In this document: positions 42,003 through 52,323 of the stretch, piece by piece | Numbering within the stretch: position 1 is the stretch's first letter | How the letters are laid out: the number at the start of each line of letters is the position of its first letter | NCBI RefSeq assembly: GCF_002099425.1 | Contig: NW_018343984.1 | Location: forward strand, 18,649,501 to 18,713,500 | Direction: 5' to 3' | Origin: Phascolarctos cinereus | Taxonomy: Eukaryota > Chordata > Mammalia > Diprotodontia > Phascolarctidae | DNA: 64,000 bases | Position numbers and translations under genes: made by a program | The notes under the pieces: generated by a model | Database searches by the model: none | What the model saw: only the letters and a program-made list of their open reading frames with translations | Told to the model about the DNA's origin: nothing

Positions 42003-42764
42003 TTTATTAGGGTTTAGTTACAAAGTCTTGCTCTCCAGTGCCCTAGGCAAAGGAAGGAGGGAAATTGGAGGGAGGGCAGCCCCCCTGAGGGAGCAGGCAT
42101 GGGAGAAGGCAGGAGAGGAGGCAGGGGAAGGGTAGGCATCTGCCTGCTGCCTGGTCAGCGGATGGCGTAGCGCATGTAGGGCACCGCCACGTCTTCGCGA
42201 CTGTTGCCATTACAGCAGAGCTCTCGTACCATTGCTTGCCCATGTCGGCCCAGCTTTTGCTTTGATACCTGGCTCACAGTCTCTGTCCTAGGCTGGTCCA
42301 GCTGCTCCTTGAGCTTAGCAGCTGGCATGAAGAAGGAGTAGAGCGTGGACATACCCTGGGACAGCATGGTGATCTCTAGCTTGTGCTCTGTCTAGAAATT
42401 GCTTGAGGGTTATCTCCTCAAGCCCTTGACAGCAAAGTGATCCCCAAGTACCCACTTATGGTCATAGTATATGTGACAGGGTGCTGCAGTGAGCTGTGAG
42501 AAGCCAAATAAGGGCAGGGCAAGGTGGAGAAAGCTGTTCTTGAATGCTTCAAGTCACTGGTGGTGCTTCACCATCTTGTACAGCTCCAGGCACGCAAGGC
42601 TAGCTTAGCTGTGGTGGTTGTGGTGATGGCTGGGATGATCTTCCCCGAAATTGGCTTGCTGTCATGCCAGTTGGCTGGGGGAATGTTGTAGCTACTGCCC
42701 AAGGTTGGAGGCTACCATGATGAAGTCCACCTGGAAGTTATTGTCATCATCCTTCTCAAAATCA
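42003..42764 (-). pseudogene. UBA1: UBA1 processed pseudogene, 5' truncated
   Basis: UBA1 is the ubiquitin-activating enzyme E1 that adenylates ubiquitin and passes it to E2 enzymes. The minus strand encodes, from about 42745 down to the stop at 42157-42155, text matching roughly the last 205 residues of UBA1 (end of the second adenylation domain plus the C-terminal ubiquitin-fold domain that binds E2s). Examples are [49 protein letters not shown] and the exact terminal pattern PYMRYAIR. Exon text is contiguous with no introns, and a 3' UTR with AATAAA (minus, 42008-42003) follows. Stop codons and small deletions (for example the QPNG region) lie in the middle, and the catalytic cysteine domain is not included. 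No poly(A) remains at the junction. A dead retrocopy; the functional gene is elsewhere. Confidence 0.95.
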
Positions 42765-42765
42765 G

Positions 42766-43110
42766 TTGAGGGAGAAGAGAAGAGTGACCAGGACAGAACC
42801 CTAAGGGACACCTACGGTCAGAGGGTGTGATCTGGAAGAAAATCTGCCAACAGAGATGGAGAAGGAATGGTCAAATAGGTAGGAGGAAAACCAGGAGAAA
42901 GTGATGCCCCAAATACGTAGAAAGAAGAGAGTTCGTTGAGTGCTGTACCTTCACTACAGGTTATCTAGATTTCAAGAAGTCATTCTGCAGTCTTTCTTTT
43001 GGACAAGATTGAAAGGCGTGGGCTAGAATGATAGTATAGTTAGGTAGGATCTCATTGAATGATCACATTTAATAAGTAGTCATTAGTGGTTAGATTAGTG
43101 GCTAGAAAGA
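42766..43110 (-). mobile_element. L2 ORF2, antisense
   Basis: ggagaagagaagagtgacca, ggacagaaccctaaggg, acacctacggtcagaggg, aaaaccaggagaaagtg, gaatgatcacatttaataag. Confidence 0.7.
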
Positions 43111-43139
43111 AGGCCTCTGGTGGAGTAACTTATGGATAT

Positions 43140-43695
43140 GTCATTCATTCTGTGTTAAACATTTACCAATGATTTATATAAAGGCATATGTCACAAAGTT
43201 GGGAGGCATAGTTAAAATGCTGAAAAGCAATTAGGACACAAGAAGATTTAGATAGGCTAGAACACTGGACCAAATTGATTAAGATGAAGTATGAGAGAGA
43301 TGAATTTAATTATCAATATCTGGGTTCACAAAATTAATTTTACTGCATCTGCCAGGGGGAAGGTGTGGCTAGACAGTAATTCATTTGAAAAAGACCCGGT
43401 GATTTTAGCAAGCTGAAAACTCAATAGGAGTCATCAGTTACAGTAGGCATCTCTCTCCCTAATCTAATGCAACTTTAGTTTTCATTAATAACATATATAA
43501 TGTTCCAAATAAGGGAGATAACAGTCCCGCTGTACTCTGCCTTGTCAGACCACATCTTGAGTCCTATGTTTCATTCGGGGCACTAGTTAGTAAGGACCTT
43601 CATAAGCTGGGCAATGTCTAAAGACAGTTTGGTAGCCTTTGTGGTTCCTTCTGATTCTGAGATTCTGTAACTTCCTATGCCTTAGCAGTAAGGCA
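43140..43695 (+). mobile_element. CR1/L3 LINE, sense
   Basis: ttgaaaaagacccggtgatt, tagcaagctgaaaactcaat, gtcccgctgtactctgcc, ttgtcagaccacatcttgag, ggggcactagttag, aagctgggcaatgtc: the CR1 ORF2 C-terminal region and 3' UTR in order. Confidence 0.8.
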
Positions 43696-43974
43696 GCCTA
43701 GCTCAATGCAGTGATGTATTTTTGAAAGCTCGAACCCTGGTATTCAATCTGAACCTTGGGTTAATGGAGTACACGTGCAGTCAAACATTGGGCAATATGG
43801 GCTGGATGTGTGCCAAACTGCCTTTATTCTCTAATTGTTGGCCTTATAGATTAATTTAAAGTGTTGAAGTTTTTAAAGTGTTTGAGTTTCTCAGCAATCA
43901 TCATGTATTATGTGATTATAATAGGGGTGATTGGTGGAATCCCTGATCAATATAATAGATCTCTTCCCATCTCT
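43696..43974. other. No feature recognised
   Basis: Single-copy text; weak MIR-like words near 43700-43830. Confidence 0.3.
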
Positions 43975-45010
43975 TGTATTTTATTTTTAATGTTATTTTA
44001 TTTTTTTAAATAAATTTTTTATTTTAAACTTAAATACAAAATGAGAAAGAAAAAAATGTTGCCATGTACACAGCAGATCATAAGAGAGGATTCAATATAA
44101 AACAATAAATTTTAATTTCAAGAAAACCAAATAATAAATATTACCCATTGTTTTCAAAGCTGTCCAGCTTTTCTTTGCTTCCTTGTTGGTTTTCTATTGT
44201 TCTCTGCTGTATACTTTTTACTTTATTTTTTCCCCTTTCCTCTCCTTACCACCCTAAAGAAGGCTACAATTAAGCATGCCTCTCTCTCTCTCTCTCTCTG
44301 GCTAGCTAGATATAGATGTACATATATACGCACATACATGCACATAGATATCTATAAACACATACATATATATACTCATACACATACATGTAAGAATGTA
44401 CTATGCTTATTTCCTCCTATCGTCAGTTTCTCTGAAGGTGGATAGCATCTTCCTTCGTAAGTCCAAATTTTTCCATGTTTTTCTACACCGCAGCACTATT
44501 CCAACCCAATCACACCATATCTGAGAGATTGTCTATGAAAGTTTTCCCCCTCAGTTTTCTGCACTTCTTCTATTCTTGCCTACATAGGTTTTATTTATAC
44601 AAGAAAATTTTAATTTAGAATAATTGAAATTATCCTTTTTAACACTTCAATCATGTCCTTACCTTATAATATAGTTTAAGCTCTGACACTGATGAATCTA
44701 CTTCCTTTAATATTTTTTCCCTGGTTCCTTTGAAGTTTCTGACCTTTTGTTCTCCCAAATGATCTTTGTCACTATTTTTTCTAAATCAGTAAAATATTTT
44801 TAGCAATTTAATTGAGATGACTTTGAATAAATAGATTAATTAGGTAAAATTGTTATTTTAAAATTAATATTGGCTTTACCTACCCATGAACAATAAATAT
44901 GATTTCAATTATTTAGATCTGAGTTTATTTGTATAAAAATATTTTACGTTTATGTTCATATAATTCCTGTGTCTGTTTCGGCAGGTATACTCTCATCTCT
45001 TTTGATGAGA
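43975..45010 (-). mobile_element. L1 3' UTR and ORF2 end, antisense
   Basis: A T/A-rich 3' end at 43980-44030, accctaaagaaggctacaat, a CT microsatellite, ggtggatagcatcttcc, then ORF2: aattatcctttttaacac, gctttacctacccatgaac, ttatgttcatataattcctg, ggcaggtatactc. 5' truncated near 45010. Confidence 0.8.
44278..44300. repeat. (CT)n tract within L1
   Basis: About 11 CT units, followed by TA/CA-rich text to about 44395. Confidence 0.9.
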
Positions 45011-46064
45011 TTATAGAGTGTGGGCTTTAGTAGGAGATCACAATGAATTTTTTGTTTGGGACTTTGTGACTGGGGGTTGATAATGGGCAAATGAGATTCA
45101 GGTAGAATGTATCCTTGTTAGAGAAACTTTCTTCTTCTGTGGTCTGTAAAAATCATGGAAATGGCCACTCATCTTTTGGACAGTTCTAAATTGTTGCGAA
45201 CTCTCTCTCCTAGTTCTTTCATTGAAGGGGTAAAAATTAGAAGCACAAGACATATGCTTGCCCAGTCAAGCTTCACTCTGGAGGTTCTTGGCTCTCAAAT
45301 TCCCAGGTGCCTTTTGCCTTTCTGTTTCCTTTTCTGAGTATGTCAGTAACTAAGAAATACCTAAGTATCTAGAGATAAACCTGTAGGTAACTAGGTTATC
45401 TCCTGGGTAAGCTTGATTTCAAGAGCTCCTGATTTCCAGACTTGGGCATTAGTTGACCAAAGGAAAGTTTCCTTAAAATCAAACATCTTGGAAAAGAGGA
45501 TTATTGCCAGGATTATCTCATGTCCTGGCTGGGCAGGTGATACCTTGGTAACCTGTGATAACTGTGGTGGGTTGCTTGGATAATACAGTTTCTATGTGAA
45601 TGAAAAAAATATGTTAAGCAGTCTGATCAAGAGTCTTTGCCTTCTGGAAGATAGAATATAATGAATGTAATGGGCTATTGGAGTGTTTTGCACATTCATG
45701 TGTGCACATGTGTATAGGTGTGTACACATACATACATATATGCTATGTACATGCCTTTGAGTCCTTTACATCTTAGTTACTGTGGTTGAAGAAATAAACA
45801 GTTGTCCAATACATGATACCTATAGTGTACAATGGACCTTTGTGGGAGGGGATCCTATTTTGGAGGACTCTTTAGAATAATTAGACTTAAGCTTAGTTTA
45901 AGAGATTCCAGAGTTTATTTTTATTCTGGAGGTGAGCCGGAGAAAGACGCTGAAATCTGGGCTCAGGCCCTCTAAGAGTGAACCGGAATCTGTCTGATCC
46001 TGGCACCCTTTAGGAGTCCTTGGGCTTTAGGAACATGAAGGATTATGTAGGCGAAAACACTAAC
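45011..46064. other. About 1 kb of single-copy DNA
   Basis: No repeat or gene signature apart from short CATA/TGTA-rich text at 45690-45760. Confidence 0.3.
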
Positions 46065-46235
46065 TCATAGAATCTTAGCATTGGAAGAGATCTCAGGGGC
46101 CATCTAGTTCAACCTGTATTAAAAAAAAAGATTCTCTTAATAACATACCAAGTAAGTGGTCATTGGACACATAGTCATTCCAGCCTTTGCTTGAAAGCCT
46201 TAAGTAAAGGTGAACCTACCACTTGTGGGACATTT

Positions 46236-46430
46236 TTTTTGTCATGGAACCCTTAGGCAGTCTGGTGAAGGTGACAGACCCCTATTCAGAATAATGTTTT
46301 CAATGCACAAAACAAAATATGTAGGATCATAAAGAAAACCAGTTGTATTGAAATGTAGTTGTCCAAGTATTAAAAAAACAAACCAACCAACTTCATGGTT
46401 TCCAGGTTAAAACCCCTTGCTTTAGAAGCA
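46236..46430 (-). mobile_element. Non-autonomous hAT element
   Basis: catggaacccttaggcagtc, tggtgaaggtgacagacccc, aataatgttttcaatgcac, tccaggttaaaaccccttgc (right end, the inverse of a ggggtt...aacctgg-type hAT terminus). No coding capacity. Confidence 0.55.
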
Positions 46431-46437
46431 GTCTGTT

Positions 46438-46637
46438 TCGAAGGAGTCAAAACGTGTGACCCATGTGGGCTGCATGCACATTCCAGGAGTGCTGTGGAAC
46501 CAGATCAAAATGTAATTAGGAAATGTTTAACAAAATAGATAAAAGTACAGTGCAACATAGATAATCTTAATGTGTTGTTTCCTAAGTCAAAGTAGAGCTG
46601 TCAGGGATCCATTTTTATTTGAGTTTGACACTACTGG
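46438..46637 (-). mobile_element. Non-autonomous hAT element, second family
   Basis: The left end gaaggagtcaaaacgtgtga and the inverse of the right end (ccagtagtgtcaaactcaa) form imperfect terminal repeats. Inside: cccatgtgggctgcatgc, aaaatgtaattaggaaatg, agggatccatttttatttg. It matches a marsupial hAT MITE with gtttgacac ends. Confidence 0.65.
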
Positions 46638-46960
46638 TCTACCCTCCTTTTAGATAGCTCTAATTGTTAGGAAATTTTTACATTCTTTAAATCTGATTCT
46701 GCCTTTTTGTAGCTTTCACCCCATTGCTCTTACTTCTGATCTTAGAGCAAAACAGAACAAGTTGATTCCCTTTTCCATGTTGTAACACATGGAGTACTTG
46801 AAGACAACTCTCTTGTCTTCCTTTCTTCCAGCTCATACGGGCAGCTTTGTTTTCTGCTCTCCAGCACCAACATGTTCAGTTCTTTGTATGAACTCAGGCC
46901 CTTTCTGATGGCCCTCCTCCAGATAATCTCCAGGATCCATCAATGTCCTCAGGCATGTTG

Positions 46961-47045
46961 TGAGGCTCAAATGAGGTAAGGCACTTTATAATCCTTAAAG
47001 CCTATATAAATGCTGGTTATTATTATTATTGTTATTTTCCTAGTC
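46961..47045 (+). mobile_element. SINE D/MIR 3' tail fragment
   Basis: gttgtgaggctcaaatgagg, aggcactttataatcc, atataaatgctggttattat. Confidence 0.6.
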
Positions 47046-47146
47046 TGGTGATGACTTCATTCCCTGAATCTTCTGCTGAGCTTATGCCATGTTTATAGAA
47101 CAACACAGAGCTGTGCTTGTCAATGTTTAACAACTGGTCTCTGGTA

Positions 47147-47170
47147 TATGTGTGTGTGTGTGTGTGTGTA
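47147..47170. repeat. (TG)n microsatellite
   Basis: Eleven or more TG units. Confidence 0.95.
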
Positions 47171-47239
47171 ATGTATGCACACATACTTTTAATATGCATT
47201 ATTAATGCATTCTTAGGTCTAGATAATCAATAACACAAT

Positions 47240-47345
47240 AAATCACTCTTTTGTAGCAATTGATGATTTCTGATGCATAAATGCTCACATTTTTTAACAA
47301 TTCTTGTAAGTTAAAGCTGACTCTAGGACACCCCTGAACATCCTT
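47240..47345. repeat. Ancient element, paralogous to 28615-28690
   Basis: tttgtagcaattgatgattt, ctgatgcataaatgctcaca, tttaacaattcttg correspond block by block to 28618-28675. Family not identified. Confidence 0.5.
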
Positions 47346-47836
47346 CCTAAAATGAGATGCCCATTTATCTCGGGTGAGCTATTATCATGTGAATTTGAAG
47401 AAATCAGTCCGGGGGGTTGCTAACCAGTTTCCTGATGATTAAGAAAAAGGGTTTATTTAGCAGACTATTTCTGGCTTGTGTTTGCTCTCCTGCCTGTGTA
47501 GAGGATGGGGTGTGCTGGCAGACTGATTTTCTTCTGGCTTTAGTGGAGCTTTTAATAATGGTTTAGCTGAATGGGTATGGACAAAGTCTTCAGGAAGTAC
47601 ATGGTGAAATGTGATGTGTTAGAACAATGATGTAAATCTTACTAAGGGGCTTAAATAGCTTTCGCTTCTCAAGGATGGGGTATGCAGCAGGTCAAATACT
47701 GATCAGTGCAGAAGCTTTCTTTGCTTGGCATCCGGCTCTGGGGGAACCATCACGCCAGCTATCAGCCACTGAAACAGAGGACTCAGAGTAGATTTTCCTG
47801 TGGATGGTGTGCGGACAGAATATGCTATAAGATTAT
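47346..47836. other. No feature recognised
   Basis: Single-copy sequence without coding signal. Confidence 0.3.
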
Positions 47837-48010
47837 AGGATTTATTGCTGGAATGAATCCTGGGGATCATCTTGTCAAACTCCCATTTAGCAGATGAGGC
47901 GATTGAGGTCCAGACCAAATCACTTGCTTAAGGTTACCTGAATAATTAGTGGCAGAGCTAAAATTAGAAACCAGTTCCTCAGGATTCCCTGTACTCCCAG
48001 TTGCCTCACT
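47837..48010 (-). mobile_element. MIR/THER-type SINE, antisense
   Basis: attgctggaatgaatcctgg, ggatcatcttgtcaaactcc, catttagcagatgagg, gtggcagagctaaaattag, aaccagttcctcagg. Confidence 0.65.
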
Positions 48011-48154
48011 GCCAAAAATTTCCCATGTTTTAAGCACGGCTTGATTCTAATGTTATGGGTAACAGTCCTACCTTCCTTCAGTTAATGGCTAGCATTGTGA
48101 GGACCATAGTATATAAAATCATGTATTACAGGATTGTAACAATACATTCATAGA

Positions 48155-48310
48155 ATAATTTACAGCTTGCAAAGAATTCTCCTTACAAGAGCCTAAGGAA
48201 AGTAAATGTTCAGATCTCTATTTTGGAGCTAATGTCTCGGAGCTGGAGTTTGAAGCCGGGTCTTTTGACTCTACAGCACTCACCCCATTATGCCACACTG
48301 CCTTCCTCTG
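48155..48310 (-). mobile_element. MIR-class SINE, antisense
   Basis: aatttacagcttgcaaag, cagatctctattttggagc, gtttgaagccgggtcttttg, ctctacagcactcaccc. Confidence 0.5.
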
Positions 48311-48339
48311 CATGCGGCATCCTCTGCTACATACACATG

Positions 48340-48475
48340 TTATTTATGAATTCCACTGAGGTTTGAAGCTCTGCAAGGACAAGAGTTTTGTCTGCTTTTT
48401 GTTTGGGACCACCTTTTTACCCAGAATAATGCTCTACAGGTACCGGGTGCTTGCTAACTACTTTTTTTGAGTGAC
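48340..48475 (+). mobile_element. L2 3' terminus, sense
   Basis: gtttgaagctctgcaaggac, aagagttttgtctgcttttt, atgctctacaggtaccgg, gtgcttgctaacta. Confidence 0.55.
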
Positions 48476-48534
48476 AGTCTTAAAAAACCCTTTCCTCTCT
48501 CCGTAGGATGGAGAGACACAGGACATGTGTTTTT

Positions 48535-49105
48535 AGAAGCAAGCATTCACTTCAGTTTCATTCAAGAAACTTTTCTTAAATATCTACTGTGTGTATGGTA
48601 CTGCATGAGGCACTATGGATTTGTTGTTCAGTTGTTTCAGTCTTGTCTGACTCTTTGTGACTCCATTTGGGGTTTTCTTGGCAAGGATACTAGAGTGGTT
48701 TGCCATTTCCTTCTCTAGCTCATTTCACAGATGAGGAAACAGAGGCAAACAGGGTTAAGTGACTTGCCCAGGTTCACACAGCTAGTCAGTGTCTGAGGCT
48801 GGATTTGAACTCATGAAGTTGAGTCTTCCTAATTCCAGGCTCAACACTGAAAGAAAAAAAAGACCCAGCAAAACAAATCAAGACAATACTTGTTCTCAAG
48901 GAGCTTACAATGAGGGAGTAAGACATGTGTACAAATTTGTCTGCTGAATGGTAAAATGTAATTAAGGCAGAGAAATCCAGGTGATATGCTGGGAGAAATC
49001 TGAAGATATGGAGATAACTTTGAATTTGGGGGTGATTAGGGAAGGCTCCAAAGAGGAGTTTGCAACTGAGTGGGTCCTTGAAGGAAGAGAAGGCCATTTA
49101 AAGAG
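48535..49105 (-). mobile_element. L2 3' end, antisense, split by SINE B
   Basis: caagaaacttttcttaaata, tctactgtgtgtatgg, tgcatgaggcactatgg; then after the SINE tgttctcaaggagcttacaa, aatgagggagtaag, gaaggctccaaagagg, tgggtccttgaaggaag. Confidence 0.7.
48619..48848 (-). mobile_element. SINE B, antisense, in L2
   Basis: ttgttgttcagttgtttcag, gactccatttggggttttc, agtggtttgccatttcc, gaggcaaacagggttaag, acacagctagtcagtg. The usual 5' head (ctagctgcc at its right end) is missing. Confidence 0.88.
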
Positions 49106-49109
49106 AGGC

Positions 49110-49420
49110 AGTCTTATTTTTAAGAGTTTTCTTAATGTCTTTTTTTAAACATTATCTCTACTCCCTAATATATTCTGCCTTCATCTCCATTTCAGAGAGC
49201 CATCCCTTATAATGAAGAATTAAAATGAGAAAAACAATTCAGTAAAATTAATCAGTATATCAAAAAAGGTCTGGCACATGTGGTGCTCCACACCCAGTGA
49301 GTTCCCTCACTTCTGCAACTAAGTTAGGGGAGATGGACAGGCATTTCTTTACGTGAGTTTTGTAGCCATCTCTAAGGTACATTTAACCCGGGTGGTCATC
49401 TCAGGTCCCACATTTTGGGG
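49110..49420 (-). mobile_element. L1 3' UTR, antisense
   Basis: cagagagccatcccttataa, aattcagtaaaattaatcag, gtgctccacacccagtg, ttccctcacttctgcaac, ggacaggcatttctttacg. Same subfamily as 24310 and 27490. Confidence 0.7.
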
Positions 49421-49439
49421 GGTTGCAGGATCCTGCCTC

Positions 49440-49490
49440 CATCATCATCGTCATCATTGTCATCATAATCACCATCATCATCATAACCAC
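49440..49490. repeat. Imperfect (ATC)n
   Basis: Catcatcat units with variants, at the tail of the antisense SINE D. Confidence 0.85.
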
Positions 49491-50110
49491 ATCTAGAATT
49501 TATGTAGCACCTTAAGGTTTGCAAAGTACTTTAGTTAGTCAGTCAATAACCATTTATTAAGCACCTATTATGTGCCAGGCACTGGGCTAAATATTAGCGA
49601 TACCAAGAAAGGTAAATGACAGTCCATGCCTTCAAGGAACTCACAGTCTAATGGGAGACGCAACATGCAAACAGCAATGTACAAACAAGCTATATACGGG
49701 ACAAATTAGAAGTAATTAATGGAGAGACAGCACTAGAATTAAGAGGGACCAGGAAAGGCTTCCTGTAGAAAGTGGGATTTTAGCTGAGACTTGAAGGAAG
49801 CCAGGGAAGACAAGTGGTAGAGATAAGGAGGGAGGGAGGGAAGGAGCAGAGCCAGTGAAAATGCTGTGAGGAGTAGCAAGCAGGCTTTATATAATATTAT
49901 TTCATTTGATCCCCATAATAACCCTGTGAGGTAGGTGCTATTATTATCCCCATTTTACAGATAAGGAAATTAAAACACAGAGAGACTGACTTGTCCAGTG
50001 TTACATAGCTAGGAAGTGTCTGAAACATGATTTGAACTAAGGTCTTCCTGAATCAAAGTCTCACAGTCCATCTACATTATAATATACTTTGGGTCAATGG
50101 GAAGGGAATT
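49491..50110 (-). mobile_element. SINE D/MIR, antisense, split by L2
   Basis: Left part agaatttatgtagcacctta, aggtttgcaaagtacttt; right part attatttcatttgatcccc, ataaccctgtgaggtagg, cattttacagataagg, gacttgtccagtgttacat, tgaactaaggtcttcctg. The 350-bp L2 segment separates them. Confidence 0.75.
49535..49885 (-). mobile_element. L2 3' end, antisense, inside SINE D
   Basis: tcagtcaataaccatttatt, aagcacctattatgtgcca, catgccttcaaggaactcac, agctatatacgggacaaatt, gaaaggcttcctgtagaaag, tgagacttgaaggaag. One of the best-preserved L2 3' ends in the window. Confidence 0.85.
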
Positions 50111-50214
50111 TCTTATCTATTACCGTGACATAAAATCAATATGGAAGGCCACCCCAGTGACCTGTTCAAAGTCTGTTCAAAGACGGGCCTAAGCATATTC
50201 ACAGTTCTAACACA

Positions 50215-50600
50215 AGATGGAAGAGAAATTAATATATACTACGAAAAACATCTGAGTATTTTGATGGACTAGAAAGTCAATATGAGTCAGTGTGACATGG
50301 CAGACAAAAAAGACAATGTGATCTTAGGTTCCCTTAAAAAAAGGCAGCATCACTGATTCTCAAAGCTGGAAAGGAACACAGGGGCCAGTTACTCTAACCC
50401 GTACCTGAGGAGGGTACTGCATAGGATCTATGAACTGAGGAAGTGATAGTCCCATTGGCCTCTTCTCCATCGTAGCTCAACACCAGGTTGGCTATAGGCT
50501 GATGAATTTTTAGTGACAATAATTCCTGAAGAATATCTATTGTTTTGATCCATGTAGGAAGGAATACCTACTTTGAGGGAATTATAGATACTTAAAGTCT
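50215..50600 (+). mobile_element. CR1/L3, sense, with MIR-like insert
   Basis: gaaaaacatctgagtatttt, gatggactagaaagtc, atatgagtcagtgtgaca, aatgtgatcttaggttccc, then tatgaactgaggaagtgata and gtcccattggcctc. A THER-type piece at 50345-50402 (gattctcaaagctggaaagg) sits between. Confidence 0.7.
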
Positions 50601-50713
50601 AGAGCCCCACGTGGTTTAACTTGAACTTGTATATGTGACTCCAGGTTCTTCCTGCATCATCCCAGTGCAAGGGCCTGATCTTTCTCTAGATAAGGACTAT
50701 GTAAGAGCATTAG

Positions 50714-50965
50714 CTGGGCATCTAGGTGGTGCAGTGGATGGAGCGACAGGCCTGGAGTCAGGAAGACTCATCTTAGTGAGTTCAAATCTAGACTCAGGCA
50801 CTTATTAGCCGTGTGACCCTGGGCATGTCACTTAACCCCGTTTGCCTCAATTTCCTCATCCGTCAAATGAGCTGGAGAAGGAAATGGCAGACCACTCCAG
50901 TATCCTTGCCAAGAAAACCCCAAATGGAGTCACAAAGAGTTGGACGTGACTTGATATGAGTGAAT
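50714..50965 (+). mobile_element. SINE B, sense
   Basis: ggtggtgcagtggatggagc, gccgtgtgaccctgggc, cccgtttgcctcaatttcc, gagctggagaaggaaatgg, agagttggacgtgacttg. Flanked by agagcattag (50704-50713) and gaagcattag (50966-50975). Confidence 0.93.
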
Positions 50966-51234
50966 GAAGCATTAGAGATTTGGTCCCATCATCAGCTTTT
51001 TATGTCTTTTGGATCTGGGATCCTAACTAACTTTTGCCCATCTTTCTCTTTCTTTTGGAAAAAAAGGTGTTAATGACTCCCAGTGCTTTAAGAGATTTAA
51101 AGAATGCTCTGAGTTCTTTGGAAGTCAAATAGAGGGCAGTTTCTGGACAAGAGTATCTTCTGTAATATATAAATGATCCATCAGTTTGGCCTAGGTTTGA
51201 AGACCTCAGATGGGCATGAGTCCCTGGTTTTCTG

Positions 51235-51386
51235 TCTTTTTTTTTTTTTTGGCTAGGCAATGGGGTTAAGTGACTTGCCCAGGGTCACACAGCTAGTAAG
51301 TGTTATATGTCTTGAGACCAGATTTGAACTCAGGTCCTCCTGAATCCAGGGCCGGTGCTCTATCCACTGTACCACCTAACTGCCCC
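51235..51386 (-). mobile_element. SINE A, young, perfect 18-bp TSD
   Basis: T15 run, ggctaggcaatggggttaag, tgacttgcccagggtcac, aggtcctcctgaatccaggg, ctatccactgtaccacc. The TSD tgagtccctggttttctg is perfect at 51217-51234 and 51387-51404. Confidence 0.98.
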
Positions 51387-51876
51387 TGAGTCCCTGGTTT
51401 TCTGAAGCAGCCCTTTCCATTTTTGGATAGTTCTAATGTTAAAGAAGTGATTCCTGATCCAAATATAATTTAATGATTTTTTTTTCGTGAAAGAGGGATT
51501 ACACTTGTTCTCTTACTTACAGAAGGCAGAATAAGGAGTAAAGGAAGCAGCTTCCAAAACAGTGGTGCCCAGAGTTGAACATGGCGCTCTAGGTGCTTTG
51601 TGGCTGGGGCCAAGTATAACAGGATGATCTTCTCCCTAGGCCTTGGATACCAGGCAGTGCCCTCCTCATGTACAAGTTTGACCAGCTAACCATTAAGTTT
51701 CTTTCCAACTTTGAGAATCAGTGCTTTTGTTATTTGTAACCTAATTTGTTATTTGTAACCTTATCTTTTGGGGATGCTATATTATACTGTTGACTCACAT
51801 TGAATGAGTCACTAAAACATACAGATATTTTTCAGATAAATAGCTATCCAGCCATGACTCTTCCATCGAGGACGTT

Positions 51877-52130
51877 AGGTGAGATACAGTGGATTGAGCA
51901 TTGGACTTGGCTGAGTTCAAATCCTGCTTCAGACATGTATTATATGTGTGACCTTGGGCAAATTATTAACTTTGCTGTGCTTCAGTTTCATTTTCTGTAA
52001 AATGGGGATAATAGTGCCTTTCTCAGAGGGTTGTTGTACAGATTATGTATACACACACACAGAGAGATATAAAGCACTTTATAAATCTTAAAATGTGACA
52101 TAAATGCTAGCTATTATTATTATTGTCATT
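51877..52130 (+). mobile_element. SINE D, sense
   Basis: ggtgagatacagtggattga, atgtgtgaccttgggcaa, cttcagtttcattttctg, aaatggggataatagtgcc, gagggttgttgtacag, aatgctagctattattatt. Confidence 0.88.
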
Positions 52131-52161
52131 ATTACCTTGTAATGTGAAAGGTACTTTTTTT

Positions 52162-52323
52162 GTTTTTGTTTTTTTGTTTTTGCTTTTAGGCAATTGGGGT
52201 TAAGTGACTTGACCAGGGTCACGTACCTAGTAAGTGACAAGTGTTTGGTCTCAGGCCGAATTTGAACTCAGGTCCTCCTGACTTCAGGGCCAGTGCTCTA
52301 TCCACTGCACCACCTAGCTGCCC
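52162..52323 (-). mobile_element. SINE A, 17-bp TSD
   Basis: T/G-rich start, gcaattggggttaagtgac, gtcctcctgacttcaggg, ctctatccactgcaccac, ctagctgccc. The TSD tgaaaggtacttttttt is perfect at 52145-52161 and 52324-52340. Confidence 0.96.

Larger units (their letters stand above)
46065..46960 (-). mobile_element. CR1/L3 3' end, antisense, with two hAT insertions
   Basis: tcatagaatcttagcattgg, gaagagatctcaggggc, ttccagcctttgcttgaaag, ggtgaacctaccacttg; after the insertions, tagatagctctaattgttag, cccattgctcttacttctg, catgttcagttctttgta, gatggccctcctccag. Collinear when the two inserts are removed. Confidence 0.75.

Noticed and set aside
42155-42367. Functional small UBA1-like gene on the minus strand (70 open codons)
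   Set aside because: Upstream stops and deletions, intronless structure and lack of the catalytic region show it is the tail of a processed pseudogene.
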